Made by a program: the position numbers and the translations under genes. This document shows, one piece after another, positions 18,580-27,423 of a stretch of 64,000 bases of DNA (its first letter is position 1; the number at the start of each line of letters is the position of its first letter). A model generated the notes under the pieces. That model ran no database searches. It worked only from the letters and a program-made list of their open reading frames with translations, and was not told the DNA's origin. Source of the DNA: Bordetella trematum (lineage in GTDB: Bacteria > Pseudomonadota > Gammaproteobacteria > Burkholderiales > Burkholderiaceae_B); assembly GCF_900078335.1 (NCBI RefSeq), contig NZ_FKBR01000011.1, positions 334,894 to 398,893 on the forward strand, in the 5' to 3' direction.

Positions 18580-20013
18580 ATGAAACAGCATTTCATCGAC
18601 AACCGGTTCGTCCCGGGCTCCTCCGGTGACAGCATCGATGTCATCGACCCCTCCACCGGCGTGGTGTTCGAGCAGCTGGCGCGCGGCAATGCCGCAGACA
18701 TCGACCTCGCCGTCCAGGCCGCGCGGCGCGCCTACGAAGGCCCATGGGGCGCCCTGTCGGCGGCCGAGCGCGGCCGGCTGCTGCTGGCGCTCTCGCGCCT
18801 GATCCTCGATCACCACGACGAGCTCACGCAACTCGAATCACGCGACTGCGGCAAGCCGCTGAAACAAGCCCGCGCCGATGTCACCGCCGTGGCGCGCTAC
18901 TTCGAGTTCTATGGCGGCGCGGCCGACAAGCTGCTGGGCGAGACCATCCCCTATCAACACGGCTACACCGTGCTGACCCTGCGCGAGCCGCATGGCGTGA
19001 CCGGCCACATCGTTCCCTGGAACTATCCGCTGCAGATCTTCGGGCGCAGCATCGGCGGCGCGCTGGCCGCCGGCAACGCCTGCGTGGTCAAGCCGGCCGA
19101 GGACGCCTGCCTGTCACTGCTGCGCGTGGCCGAACTGGCCGCCGAAGCGGGCCTGCCGCCAGGGGCCCTGAACATCGTCACCGGCTACGGCCACGAAGCG
19201 GGCGATGCGCTGGCGCGTCATCCAGGCATCGATCACATTTCGTTTACCGGATCGCCGCGCGTGGGCGTGCTGGTGTCGCAGACCGCCGCCGAGAACCATG
19301 TCCCGGTGACCCTGGAGCTGGGAGGCAAGTCGCCGCAGATCGTCTTTGCCGATGCCGACCTCGACGCCCTGGTGCCGGTCGCGGTCAACGCCATCGTGCA
19401 GAACGCCGGCCAGACCTGCTCGGCCGGCAGCCGCATCCTGATCGAACGCAGCCTCTACGATCGCGCCATGCAGCGTCTGGCCGAGGCCTTTGCGCGCCTG
19501 CGCACCGGCCCCGCGCCGCAAGACCTGGACTGCGGCCCGCTGATACGCAAGACCCAACTCGAGCGCGTGCAGGGCTTTCTGCGCGAAGCCCAGGCCGATG
19601 GCATCGCCACCGCCGCCTGCGGCAGCATCGCCCCCGGCGCGCCGGCCGACGGTTTCTATCAGGCCCCCACACTGCTGGACAACGTGCCGGTGCATCACCG
19701 CCTGGCGCAGGAAGAGATCTTCGGGCCGGTGCTGGCGGCCATCCCCTTCGATGACGAAGCCGATGCGCTGCGCATCGCCAACAGCACCCAGTACGGGCTG
19801 GCCGCCAGCATCTGGACGCGCGACGGCGCGCGTCAGCTGCGTCTGGCGCGCAAGGTCCGCAGCGGTCAGGTCTTCATCAACAACTACGGCGCCGGCGGCG
19901 GCGTGGAACTGCCCTTCGGCGGCGTCAAGGCCAGCGGCCACGGCCGCGAGAAAGGTTTCGAAGCGCTCTACGGCTTCACCGTCCTGAAGACCATCGCCAT
20001 CAAGCACGACTGA
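18580..20013 (+). CDS. NAD(P)-dependent aldehyde dehydrogenase
   Basis: A 477-aa enzyme of the ALDH superfamily, closest in pattern to betaine-aldehyde and amino-aldehyde dehydrogenases. The general base is E246 in VTLELGGKSPQ and the nucleophile is C280 in NAGQTCSAGSR; PWNYPLQ and FTGSPRVG form the cofactor site. The ATG at 18580 follows AAAGG at a suitable distance. An 82-nt gap with a T-rich stretch precedes it. Oxidising an aldehyde released by amine oxidation would fit its position after two FAD amine or amino-acid oxidases. Confidence 0.94.
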   Translation: MKQHFIDNRFVPGSSGDSIDVIDPSTGVVFEQLARGNAADIDLAVQAARRAYEGPWGALSAAERGRLLLALSRLILDHHDELTQLESRDCGKPLKQARADVTAVARYFEFYGGAADKLLGETIPYQHGYTVLTLREPHGVTGHIVPWNYPLQIFGRSIGGALAAGNACVVKPAEDACLSLLRVAELAAEAGLPPGALNIVTGYGHEAGDALARHPGIDHISFTGSPRVGVLVSQTAAENHVPVTLELGGKSPQIVFADADLDALVPVAVNAIVQNAGQTCSAGSRILIERSLYDRAMQRLAEAFARLRTGPAPQDLDCGPLIRKTQLERVQGFLREAQADGIATAACGSIAPGAPADGFYQAPTLLDNVPVHHRLAQEEIFGPVLAAIPFDDEADALRIANSTQYGLAASIWTRDGARQLRLARKVRSGQVFINNYGAGGGVELPFGGVKASGHGREKGFEALYGFTVLKTIAIKHD

Positions 20014-20034
20014 ATCCAACCCGCAGGAGACAAC

Positions 20035-20793
20035 ATGCGTTTGAAAGGAAAAACCGCCATCATCACCGGGGCAGGCTCGGGCTTCGGCGAAGGCATCGCC
20101 ATCACTTTCGCGCGTGAAGGCGCCAATGTGGTCGTGGCCGACATCAACGAGGTCGGCGGGCAGCGCGTGGCCGACGCCATCCGCGATGCTGGCGGCCAGG
20201 CCGTCTTCGCGCGCGCCGATGTGTCGCGCAGCGACGACGTGGCCGGCCTGTTGCAGACCGCGCTCTCGGCCTTCGGCGGGCTGACCACGGTGGTCAACAA
20301 CGCCGGCACCACGCACCGCAACCGGCCCATGCTGGAAGTCGACGAAGACGAATTCGACCGCATCTATGCCGTCAACGTGAAGAGCATTTACCTCACGGCG
20401 AAACACATGGTGCCGCACTTTCGCGCGCATGGCGGCGGCGCTTTCATCAACATCGCTTCCACCGCCGCCATCCGGCCACGCCCGGGGCTGACCTGGTACA
20501 ACGGCACCAAGGGCGCGGTGGTCACCACCAGCAAGTCCATGGCGGCCGAACTCGGGCCTGACAACATCCGCGTGAACTGCGTCAATCCGGTGATCGGCGC
20601 CACCGGCCTGCTGGCCGACTTCATGGGCATGCCCGACACGCCCGAGAACCGCAAACGTTTTCTGGGCACCATCCCGCTGGGCCGCTTCTCGACCCCGCAG
20701 GACATCGCCAACGCCTGCCTCTATCTGGCCAGCGACGAGGCCGGTTTCATCACCGGCACCTGCCTGGAAGTCGACGGCGGGCGCTGCGTCTAG
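20035..20793 (+). CDS. Short-chain dehydrogenase/reductase (FabG-like)
   Basis: A 252-aa SDR with TGAGSGFGEGIAITFA (cofactor motif, residues 10-25), NNAGTT, the catalytic Ser in NIASTAAIRPRPG and YNGTK (Tyr-Lys pair), ending in a typical FITGTCLEVDGG. It is preceded by AGGAGA and lies 21 nt after the aldehyde dehydrogenase. It is the last gene of the plus-strand cluster and is convergent with the acetolactate-synthase-like gene, with 10 nt between the two stop codons. Confidence 0.92.
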   Translation: MRLKGKTAIITGAGSGFGEGIAITFAREGANVVVADINEVGGQRVADAIRDAGGQAVFARADVSRSDDVAGLLQTALSAFGGLTTVVNNAGTTHRNRPMLEVDEDEFDRIYAVNVKSIYLTAKHMVPHFRAHGGGAFINIASTAAIRPRPGLTWYNGTKGAVVTTSKSMAAELGPDNIRVNCVNPVIGATGLLADFMGMPDTPENRKRFLGTIPLGRFSTPQDIANACLYLASDEAGFITGTCLEVDGGRCV

Positions 20794-20803
20794 GCGCGGC
20801 GCG

Positions 20804-22642
20804 TCATTCCTCGAACCACTTGCCGGCAGCCAGCATCATGCGATGGTGGCCTTCGCCGGCAGGCATCATGGGGAAGCAGTTCTCCTGGGCCGCCACCGTG
20901 ACATCCAGGAAGAACGGTCCATCGTGCGCCAGACACTGGGCCAGCGCCGCATCCAGCTGATCCGGGTGTTCGACGCGCGCCGATCCCCAGCCGAAGGCAT
21001 GCGCCAGCGTCACGAAGTCCGGCAGCGAGGCGTTGTAGCTGTGGCTGTAGCGCCCGCCGTGGATCAGCTCCTGCCACTGGCGCACCATGCCCATGTAGCC
21101 GTTGTTGCACAGCACGACCTTGACCGGCGCGCGATGCTGCATGGCGGTGGACAGCTCCTGGATGTTCATCAGCACCGAAGCATCGCCACTGACGCAGACC
21201 ACGGTCTTGTCGGGATGGGCGATCTGCGCCCCCACCGCGGCCGGCAGGCCATAACCCATGGTGCCCGCTCCGCCTGAGGTGAGCCAGCGGCCCGGCTGGT
21301 CGAAGCGCAGATACTGGGCGGCCCACATCTGGTGCTGGCCGACGTCGGTGGACACGATGGCGTCGCGCCCGGCCAGGGCCGCGTTCAGCCGCGACATCAG
21401 TTGCTGCGGCAGGATGGCGTCGGGCTGCGGCTCATAGGCCAGGCAGTCGCGGGCACGCCAGCTTTCGATGCGACGCCACCAGGCATCCAGCCGCGCCGGC
21501 GGCAGCGACGCCTCGGCAAGTTCGGCCTGCAGCGCCGTCAGCAGCGGCAGGCAATCACCCACCAGGGCGGCATCGACCCGCACCACCTTGTTGATGGAGG
21601 CCGGATCGATATCGATATGGATCTTGCGGGCATTGGGGCAGAAATCGGCCAGACGCCCCGTGATGCGATCATCGAAACGCGCCCCGATGCAGACCACCAG
21701 ATCGGCGTGGTGCATGGCCAGATTGGCCTCCAGGGTGCCGTGCATGCCCAGCATGCCGATAAAGGCCGGATCCGAGGCGGGAAAGGCGCCCAGCCCCATC
21801 AGGGTCAAGGTGCAGGGCGCGCCGGTCTGGCGCACCAGCTCGGTGAAGACCTGACAGGCCTGCGGCCCCGAGTTCACCAGACCGCCGCCGCCATAGAAAA
21901 CAGGCCGGCGGGCCTGGGCGATCATGGCTGCGGCACGGCGCAGAGCGCCGGCCGGCAGCCGCAGGGCCGTCTTGCCGGCCTGGCGCCGCGCGCGCGCGGC
22001 CGCCACCTGCGCGACGCTGGGCTCCAGCGCTTCGGGGCGCGGCGTGGCCAGCTGCACATCCTTGGGCAGATCGACCAGCACCGGCCCGGGGCGGCCCTGG
22101 CGCGTGAGGGCGAAGGCCCGCCCCACCACGTCGGCAACATCCTCGCAGCGGCGGATCTGGGCATTCCACTTGGTGACCGGGCGCGAAATGCCGATGGCAT
22201 CGCACTCCTGGAAAGCATCGGTGCCGATGGCACTGGTGGCAACCTGCCCGCTCACGCACAATACCGGGATGGAGTCGCACATGGCGTCCAGCAGCCCGGA
22301 AGTGGTGTTGGCCATGCCCGGCCCCGAGGTCACGAACACCACACCGGTGCGGCCGGTGCTGCGGGCATAGCCTTCAGCGGCATGCACCGCGGCCTGTTCG
22401 TGGCGCACCAGCACATGGCGCAGGCGCGGTTCGGCGTGCAGGGCATCATAGAGCGGCAGCACCGCGCCGCCGGGATAGCCAAAGACCGTATCCACGCCCA
22501 GATCGATCAGGGTCTGCAACAGAATCTGGGCGCCATTGGCACGCGCCGGGGCGCAGGAGACAGCGGGAGGTTCGACGGCGGAATCGTCGGCGTCGAGGGC
22601 GGCGAGCGCCTGAGCATGGAGACGGTCATTCATACTGGTCAT
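20804..22642 (-). CDS. Acetolactate synthase large-subunit-type enzyme (ThDP-dependent)
   Basis: A 612-aa thiamine-diphosphate enzyme. The activating Glu is in [18 protein letters not shown], the FAD/central domain contains [19 protein letters not shown], and the ThDP/Mg motif is [16 protein letters not shown]...CNN. These blocks match anabolic acetolactate synthase (IlvB/IlvI/IlvG) rather than other ThDP enzymes. The first ~25 residues (rich in Asp, Ala and Leu) extend beyond the usual start; ATG codons at 22642 and 22633 are both possible. No small regulatory subunit gene is adjacent. It diverges from an Lrp/AsnC regulator, which suggests amino-acid-responsive control. Confidence 0.9.
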   Translation of the reverse strand: MTSMNDRLHAQALAALDADDSAVEPPAVSCAPARANGAQILLQTLIDLGVDTVFGYPGGAVLPLYDALHAEPRLRHVLVRHEQAAVHAAEGYARSTGRTGVVFVTSGPGMANTTSGLLDAMCDSIPVLCVSGQVATSAIGTDAFQECDAIGISRPVTKWNAQIRRCEDVADVVGRAFALTRQGRPGPVLVDLPKDVQLATPRPEALEPSVAQVAAARARRQAGKTALRLPAGALRRAAAMIAQARRPVFYGGGGLVNSGPQACQVFTELVRQTGAPCTLTLMGLGAFPASDPAFIGMLGMHGTLEANLAMHHADLVVCIGARFDDRITGRLADFCPNARKIHIDIDPASINKVVRVDAALVGDCLPLLTALQAELAEASLPPARLDAWWRRIESWRARDCLAYEPQPDAILPQQLMSRLNAALAGRDAIVSTDVGQHQMWAAQYLRFDQPGRWLTSGGAGTMGYGLPAAVGAQIAHPDKTVVCVSGDASVLMNIQELSTAMQHRAPVKVVLCNNGYMGMVRQWQELIHGGRYSHSYNASLPDFVTLAHAFGWGSARVEHPDQLDAALAQCLAHDGPFFLDVTVAAQENCFPMMPAGEGHHRMMLAAGKWFEE

Positions 22643-22735
22643 GTTAGGCGACTTTGACCAGAATTTTTATCTTCTTTTCCGCGAAGTTCCGCTATTGGCA
22701 GTAAATTATTCTTTTGTGTGGGCATTACAAAGAAA
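22643..22735. promoter_or_regulatory. Divergent promoter region, acetolactate-synthase-like gene / Lrp regulator
   Basis: A 93-bp AT-rich gap (runs such as AATTTTTATCTTCTTTT and TAAATTATTC) contrasts with the GC-rich genes on both sides. AT-rich DNA of this kind is typical for Lrp/AsnC binding. I could not fix individual -35/-10 boxes. Confidence 0.4.
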
Positions 22736-23212
22736 ATGAACCTGGACAAATTCGATCTCGCCATTCTCAAGGCACTGCAGGACAATGCACGCGCCAGCCT
22801 GGCCGACATCGGCCAGGCCGTCGGCCTGTCGGCCACGCCCTGCTGGAACCGCATCAAGCGGATGGAAAACGCCGGCGTCATCCGCGGCTATACCGTGGAC
22901 CTCGATCCCGCCAAGCTGGGCTTCATGGACACGGTGATCGTGCACGTCACCCTGGAGAGCCACAGCGAAGAAACGCTGTACGAGTTCGGGCGGGCCTTGG
23001 CCGAGATCCCCGAAGTGCTGGAGGCTTTCCTGGTCTCCGGCGACTACGACTACTACATCCGCATCGCGGTGCGCGACACGCGCGACTACGAGCGCCTGCT
23101 GCGCGAGCGGCTCTACCGCATCCCCGGCATCCGCCACAGCAAATCGGGCTTCGTGCTGCGCGCCCTGAAAGAAGCCCGCCTGCCCCTGCGTGCGCCCGAG
23201 CCGCGCGACTGA
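22736..23212 (+). CDS. Lrp/AsnC family transcriptional regulator
   Basis: A 158-aa regulator. The N-terminal helix-turn-helix is LDKFDLAILKALQDNARASLADIGQAVGLSATPCWNRIKRMENAGVI, typical of the family, and the C-terminal RAM domain contains FLVSGDYDYYIRIAVRDTRDYE, the ligand-pocket region. I chose ATG at 22736 over an upstream GTG at 22718 because family members start just before LDKFD. It is divergent from the acetolactate-synthase-like gene and is therefore its probable regulator, perhaps sensing a branched-chain amino acid. Confidence 0.92.
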   Translation: MNLDKFDLAILKALQDNARASLADIGQAVGLSATPCWNRIKRMENAGVIRGYTVDLDPAKLGFMDTVIVHVTLESHSEETLYEFGRALAEIPEVLEAFLVSGDYDYYIRIAVRDTRDYERLLRERLYRIPGIRHSKSGFVLRALKEARLPLRAPEPRD

Positions 23213-23230
23213 ACCGCAGGTGCACAGCGC

Positions 23231-24157
23231 CTAGTCCAGCCGGTAGGCGCGCGCGCTCAGAGGCTCGGGCAACTCGCGCTGGCCCAGCCCTTCGAGCAGA
23301 TCGATGGCCACATCGCGCGACAGCGCATAGAGCGGCAGATCGTTATCGGCCAGGCCGAAAGGTTCCTCCAGTTCATCGCCCAGGGCGTCCAGGCCGAAGA
23401 AGGTGTAGGCGATGATGGCCACCGCCAGCGGCGTGAGCAGGCCCAGCGTTCCCACCAGCCCGAAGGGCAGCAGCAGACAAAAGATCCATGCCGTGCGATG
23501 CAGCAGCAGGGAATAGGCAAAGGGTGTGGGCGTGTGCTTGATGCGTTCGCAGGCCGCCTGCACGTCGGCGCAGGCGCCCAGCCGCTGCATCAGACCCTGA
23601 TAGACCACCTCGGTAAAGCGCCCGGCCTGCTGGCCGGCGCGGAAGTCCCGGTTCAGCAGCATCAGCAGCGCCTCGGGCAGGTTCATCCGCCCTCGCAGGA
23701 CTTTCATGTCGTCTTCACCCAGCCAGGGGGCGATGGCCGCCTCGCCGTCCTGATCACGCAGACGCGCGGTCAGGGCATGGGGCAGGGCGATCAGGCGCTG
23801 CACCTGACGCCGCACCGCCGGATCCTGTACCGGCCTTTCCGCATTCCACAGCACCTGCGTCTCGCGCGAGAGCGCGCGCAATTGCATGGTGAGCTCGCCC
23901 CATTGCTTGCGCGCCTCCCACCACCGGTCATAGCAGACGTTGTTGCGAAAGCCGAGAAACACCGACAGCGCCAGCCCGAACAGCGAGAACGGCACCGCCC
24001 CCAGATGACCCGGCGAGAAATGCCCGCCGGCATACAGGCCTGCCACCACAAAGGCGATGGCAACGATGAATCCAAGCTTGCCCGCAATATGCGGAATGAT
24101 GGAGCCGCGCAGAATGAACAACAGGGCCAGGGCAGACGGACGGGGACGGACAATCAT
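23231..24157 (-). CDS. Bestrophin-like membrane protein (UPF0187/YneE family)
   Basis: A 308-aa inner-membrane protein of the bacterial bestrophin family, known as pentameric ion channels. TM segments lie near residues 10-25, 30-70 and 205-245; SVFLGFRNNVCYDRWWEARKQWGEL is the most conserved family block and forms part of the pore neck. The C-terminal EPFGLADNDLPLYALSRDVAIDLLE is also family-typical. I placed the start at the ATG at 24157 because family members begin MIVRPRPS-like; the reading frame continues upstream without homology. Confidence 0.88.
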   Translation of the reverse strand: MIVRPRPSALALLFILRGSIIPHIAGKLGFIVAIAFVVAGLYAGGHFSPGHLGAVPFSLFGLALSVFLGFRNNVCYDRWWEARKQWGELTMQLRALSRETQVLWNAERPVQDPAVRRQVQRLIALPHALTARLRDQDGEAAIAPWLGEDDMKVLRGRMNLPEALLMLLNRDFRAGQQAGRFTEVVYQGLMQRLGACADVQAACERIKHTPTPFAYSLLLHRTAWIFCLLLPFGLVGTLGLLTPLAVAIIAYTFFGLDALGDELEEPFGLADNDLPLYALSRDVAIDLLEGLGQRELPEPLSARAYRLD

Positions 24158-24247
24158 GGACAGGCGTATCGGGAACGGGACATCGCGCCCAACTATACGC
24201 CGGATGCCATGCGCACGCCCGGGCCGTGCGGCCGGCAGGCGCGCCGA

Positions 24248-24253
24248 TATAAT
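24248..24253 (+). promoter_or_regulatory. Possible -10 box for the SET-domain gene
   Basis: A perfect TATAAT stands alone in GC-rich DNA 55 bp before the ATG. No matching -35 box is visible 15-19 bp upstream, so the assignment is weak. Confidence 0.35.
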
Positions 24254-24308
24254 GGCTCGCGCCCGTGCGCCCTTGCCCGCACGCCCTTTGCCGCCTGCCA
24301 CCCCGCCC

Positions 24309-24836
24309 ATGACCACTGAAACCCCCGAGACCCCCAAGCCCTGGCATGCCGTACGCCGCTCCAAACTGCATGGCACCGGCGTCTTCGCCACGCGCAAGAT
24401 TCCGGCGGGGACCCGCATCATCGAATATGGCGGCAAGCGCATCAGCGCGGCCGAAGCCGATCGGCGTCACCCCACCAATCCCGATGATCCCTTCCACACG
24501 TTCTTCTTCGCGCTGAGCTCGGGCAAGGTCATCGACGGCGGCGATGAAGGCAATGACGCGCGCTGGATCAACCACTCCTGCACGCCCAATTGCGAAGCGC
24601 AGGAAGGCCGTCACGGCAAGCGTGTCTATATCGTGGCGCTGCGCGACATCGCGCGCGGCGAAGAGCTGGTCTACGACTACGGCCTGGTGCTCGACGGCAA
24701 GATCACCAAGGCGCTCAAGGACGGCTACCGCTGCCTGTGCGCCACGCAACAATGCCGGGGCACGATGCTCGCGCTGCCCAAGAAAAAAGCCCGGCGCGCC
24801 GCCGAGCCCGACCCCGCCGGGGACAACGCCGGCTGA
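24309..24836 (+). CDS. SET domain protein, putative lysine methyltransferase
   Basis: A 175-aa protein consisting of a complete SET domain with a post-SET motif. It begins with KLHGTGVFATRKIPAGTRIIEYGGKRIS (first SET strand pair) and contains RWINHSCTPNCEA (the NHSCxPN cofactor-binding motif) and GEELVYDYGL (the catalytic Tyr). It ends with CLCATQQCRGTM, a post-SET Cys cluster that would bind zinc with the Cys of the NHSC motif. SET enzymes use S-adenosylmethionine to methylate protein lysines. The family is common in eukaryotes and patchy in bacteria, where ribosomal proteins, histone-like proteins and host histones have been reported as targets. The substrate here is unknown. Confidence 0.9.
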   Translation: MTTETPETPKPWHAVRRSKLHGTGVFATRKIPAGTRIIEYGGKRISAAEADRRHPTNPDDPFHTFFFALSSGKVIDGGDEGNDARWINHSCTPNCEAQEGRHGKRVYIVALRDIARGEELVYDYGLVLDGKITKALKDGYRCLCATQQCRGTMLALPKKKARRAAEPDPAGDNAG

Positions 24837-24840
24837 CGCT

Positions 24841-25782
24841 TCAGGATACGTCGCCCCAGCACGCCAGCGACGGCCCGCGCACGCGCGAGCCGCGTGTGGC
24901 CGCGCCCCGGCGTCGGGGCGCCTTGCCCACGCCCGCCATCTCGGCAATGAAATCGCCCAGGCTGCGCGGCTCCCGTCCCAGCACCGCGCGCAAGGCCAGC
25001 GCATTGCCCGGCAGGCCCTGACGGCCCAGATAGTCGAATGCCCGCTGCGCCTGCGCCAGCTGGCGCGCGTCATAAGGCAGGCCGGCCTGCGCCGCCCAGG
25101 CGGCCGCGTCCTGCTGCCCGGCATACACCGGACGCCCCAGGAACTGGCTCATCAGCGCCGCGACCTCATGACGGTTGTACGCGCCCGGCGCGCAGAGTTC
25201 GAGCGAAGCGTGCGCCAGGCGATCGCTGCCCAACGCAATAGCGGCCACCTCGGCCACATCGCGGTAATCCACCCGTGCGATACGCGCCAACGGGTCGAAA
25301 GGCGCAGCCAGTACACCACTGCGCCTGACGGCCGGCCACAGATCGAGCAGATTCTGCATGAAGGAGGCCGGCCGCAAGAGGGTGTACTGCAAGCCCGACT
25401 CATAAAGCGCGCTTTCGACGGCGCGCTTGGCCGCAGGGTCGTCCAGCGCCCGGATCGACGAGGAAAATACGAAGCGTCGCACCCCGGCCCGTTGCGCGGC
25501 CCGCAACAGACCCAGGCCAAGCTCGGCCTGGCCCTCTGCCAGGGCCGGGCTCATGTAGTAGACCCCGGACCCACCGGCCGCGCCGGCGGCCAGGCTCGCC
25601 GCATCGCGCAGATCACCATGCACCACCTCGTGGGCGCCGGCCTTCAAGGCAGCTTTCGCTTTGGCAGTGCTGCGCACCAACACCCGCACGCGCAATCCCT
25701 CACCGGCCAGCACCGGCACGGCCAGCGAACCGAAGCGGCCCGTCGCTCCGACCACCAGCACGGTCTCTTTTTCCTTTGACAT
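24841..25782 (-). CDS. NAD(P)-binding protein, NmrA/SDR-a5-like
   Basis: A 313-aa atypical short-chain dehydrogenase. The N-terminal VLVVGATGRFGSLAVPVLAGEGLRVRVLVRS is the cofactor motif of NmrA-like proteins (GATGxxG). The body includes RRFVFSSSIRALDDPAAKRAVESALYESGLQYTLLRPASFMQNLL, the usual substrate-domain block, in which the catalytic Tyr is not in a clear YxxxK. These proteins act as NADPH-binding sensors or quinone oxidoreductases. The ATG at 25782 is chosen because the fold starts eight residues later. Convergent with the SET gene, 4 nt apart. Confidence 0.82.
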   Translation of the reverse strand: MSKEKETVLVVGATGRFGSLAVPVLAGEGLRVRVLVRSTAKAKAALKAGAHEVVHGDLRDAASLAAGAAGGSGVYYMSPALAEGQAELGLGLLRAAQRAGVRRFVFSSSIRALDDPAAKRAVESALYESGLQYTLLRPASFMQNLLDLWPAVRRSGVLAAPFDPLARIARVDYRDVAEVAAIALGSDRLAHASLELCAPGAYNRHEVAALMSQFLGRPVYAGQQDAAAWAAQAGLPYDARQLAQAQRAFDYLGRQGLPGNALALRAVLGREPRSLGDFIAEMAGVGKAPRRRGAATRGSRVRGPSLACWGDVS

Positions 25783-25974
25783 TCCTATCCTGTAAACCGC
25801 ATCGCAACGTGACCGACGATAGGCACGACAAGAGCGCGGAGCAATGGGCAAAAATGGAATTCACTCTCCCTCGGCTGGGGACAATCCACACCCTTTGCGC
25901 GCAGGGGGTATTGGCGCGCCGCCCTCAGACGAGGCGTACAATGCCTGCAGTCGTGTACCAACACGGCAAGCAGT

Positions 25975-26116
25975 ACGTCTTCAGGGCGGGGTGCGATTCC
26001 CCACCGGCGGTATGCCGCGCAATGCGGCGAGCCCGCGAGCGCCCGGCGAAAGCCGGGGTCAGCAGATCTGGTGCGACGCCAGAGCCGACGGTCACAGTCC
26101 GGATGAAAGAAGATGT
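25975..26116 (+). ncRNA. FMN riboswitch (RFN element)
   Basis: The conserved FMN aptamer is recognisable: closing stem ACGTCTTC (25975-25982) with GAAGATGT (26109-26116), then AGGGCGGGGTGCGATTCCCCACCGGCGGT-type core sequence (quoted in part: GGGGTGCGATTCCCCACC), and at the end GCCGACGGTCACAGTCCGGATG. A -10-like TACAAT (25937-25942) gives a plausible start near 25949, just upstream. Binding of FMN is expected to reduce expression of the riboflavin gene ribB that follows. Confidence 0.93.
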
Positions 26117-26127
26117 GCCGGCACAGT

Positions 26128-26156
26128 CCGCTTGGGCCTTTTTACCGCCCAGGCGG
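26128..26156 (+). terminator. Hairpin of the riboswitch expression platform
   Basis: CCGCTTGGGC (26128-26137) pairs with GCCCAGGCGG (26147-26156) as a 10-bp stem with one G-U pair and a 9-nt loop. The sequence after it (TCTTGCGTTT) is only moderately T-rich. It lies between the FMN aptamer and ribB, about 65 nt before the start codon, and probably acts as the regulated terminator. Confidence 0.6.
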
Positions 26157-26221
26157 TCTTGCGTTTGGCTGTCCTAGCCCTGAAACGTTTTTCGCCCATG
26201 ACTTTCTGCGAGAGCGTTTCA

Positions 26222-26899
26222 ATGTCCTCTACCACGCAAGTGATTTCCCCCCTGTTTGCGCAACCCTTTGCCCAACGGCTGGATCGCGCGCTCCATCAAC
26301 TCAGGCTGGGCCGCCCCATCATTCTGATGGACGACTTCGACCGCGAAAACGAAGCCGATCTGATCGTCGCCGCCGACCGTCTGACGGTACCGGTAATGGC
26401 TCAACTCATCCGCGACGGCAGCGGCATCGTCTGCCTGTGTCTGCCCGGCGAAAGCCTCGATGCGCTCGCCCTCGCGCCCATGGTGCCGCACAACCAGAGC
26501 CGCTATGCCACAGCCTTCACGGTGTCGATCGAGGCGGCCAGCGGGGTAAGCACCGGCGTGTCGGCCCTGGATCGCGTGACCACCATCCGCGCAGCCATCG
26601 CGCCCGATGCGAAAGCCGGCGACGTGGTCAGCCCCGGCCACGTTTTCCCCCTGCGTGCGCAGCCTGGCGGCGTGTTGACCCGCCGCGGCCACACCGAAGG
26701 CTCGGTGGATCTGGCCCGCCTGGCGGGCCTGCGTCCGGCCGGCGTGCTGTGCGAACTGATGAATGGCGACGGCACCATGATGCGCGGCGCCGCACTGGAG
26801 CGCTACGCCGCCGCCCAGGGCCTGGTGGCCCTGACCATTGCCGAGCTGGCAGACCACCTGCGCCTGCAGCAGGCGCAGGCCGAAAGCCTGGCCGCCTGA
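26222..26899 (+). CDS. ribB: 3,4-dihydroxy-2-butanone 4-phosphate synthase
   Basis: This 225-aa enzyme converts ribulose 5-phosphate to 3,4-dihydroxy-2-butanone 4-phosphate and formate, a precursor of riboflavin. It shows the active-site loop [12 protein letters not shown] (around residues 38-49), the block [15 protein letters not shown] [18 protein letters not shown], and [33 protein letters not shown]. There is no GTP cyclohydrolase II domain, so it is RibB and not the RibBA fusion. The ATG at 26222 follows a GAGAG sequence; an in-frame ATG at 26198 is possible. Controlled by the FMN riboswitch upstream. Confidence 0.94.
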   Translation: MSSTTQVISPLFAQPFAQRLDRALHQLRLGRPIILMDDFDRENEADLIVAADRLTVPVMAQLIRDGSGIVCLCLPGESLDALALAPMVPHNQSRYATAFTVSIEAASGVSTGVSALDRVTTIRAAIAPDAKAGDVVSPGHVFPLRAQPGGVLTRRGHTEGSVDLARLAGLRPAGVLCELMNGDGTMMRGAALERYAAAQGLVALTIAELADHLRLQQAQAESLAA

Positions 26900-26914
26900 G
26901 GCGGCCTGCGCGGT

Positions 26915-27409
26915 CTAGCCTGCCTGCGACAACTGGCGCAGGCAGGCACGCGCATCCCCCTGCACCCAACGCGCACCGCAAGCCAGCATCAGATTCAGCG
27001 GCAGATCGAAGTTCTCGATGGTGTAACCCTCGGGATCGACCAGGCGTCCATCGGGCGCACGCTGCGCCGGCACCTGCTCGACCAGGGAGCGGGCGTCATT
27101 GATGTACGCCCACACAGGCTTGCCCAACGCCACGGCATACCCCACTTCAAAGGCCGTGCCAGAATCGGGCTCGGCGCCGCGAAAGGCATTCAGGTTGGCC
27201 ATCACCAGATCGGCGCGGCGGATCAGCGCCACATTCTGGCGGTAGATCCAGTCGGCCCCGGCGCGCGGCGACAGGCCCGGCGGCACCGATTGGTCCAGCG
27301 GGTAAAGCCCCTCGTAGCCAAACTCGCGGCACAAGGCCTTCAGGTATTGGCCATGGGCCTGCGCATCGGCGCGGAACACATCAAAGCCGGCAAGATAGAT
27401 TCGTTGCAT
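26915..27409 (-). CDS. Nucleoside 2-deoxyribosyltransferase family protein
   Basis: A 164-aa protein starting MQRIYLAGFDVFRADA. It has DLVMANLNAFRGAEPDSGTAFEVGYAVALGKPVWAY, in which the Asp-x-Gly-Thr-x-x-Glu-x-Gly arrangement supplies the catalytic Glu of the family. Members exchange bases between deoxynucleosides or hydrolyse deoxynucleotides, and take part in nucleoside salvage. It lies convergent with ribB (15 nt between stop codons) and directly after the SnoaL-like gene on the same strand (14 nt gap), with which it probably forms an operon. Confidence 0.85.
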   Translation of the reverse strand: MQRIYLAGFDVFRADAQAHGQYLKALCREFGYEGLYPLDQSVPPGLSPRAGADWIYRQNVALIRRADLVMANLNAFRGAEPDSGTAFEVGYAVALGKPVWAYINDARSLVEQVPAQRAPDGRLVDPEGYTIENFDLPLNLMLACGARWVQGDARACLRQLSQAG

Positions 27410-27423
27410 GCATAAGCCTGGTT

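Noticed and set aside
23231..24442. An N-terminally longer version of the bestrophin-like gene starting at 24442
   Set aside because: The extra 95 residues are low-complexity, overlap the start of the divergent SET gene and are absent from family members, which begin near MIVRPRPS.
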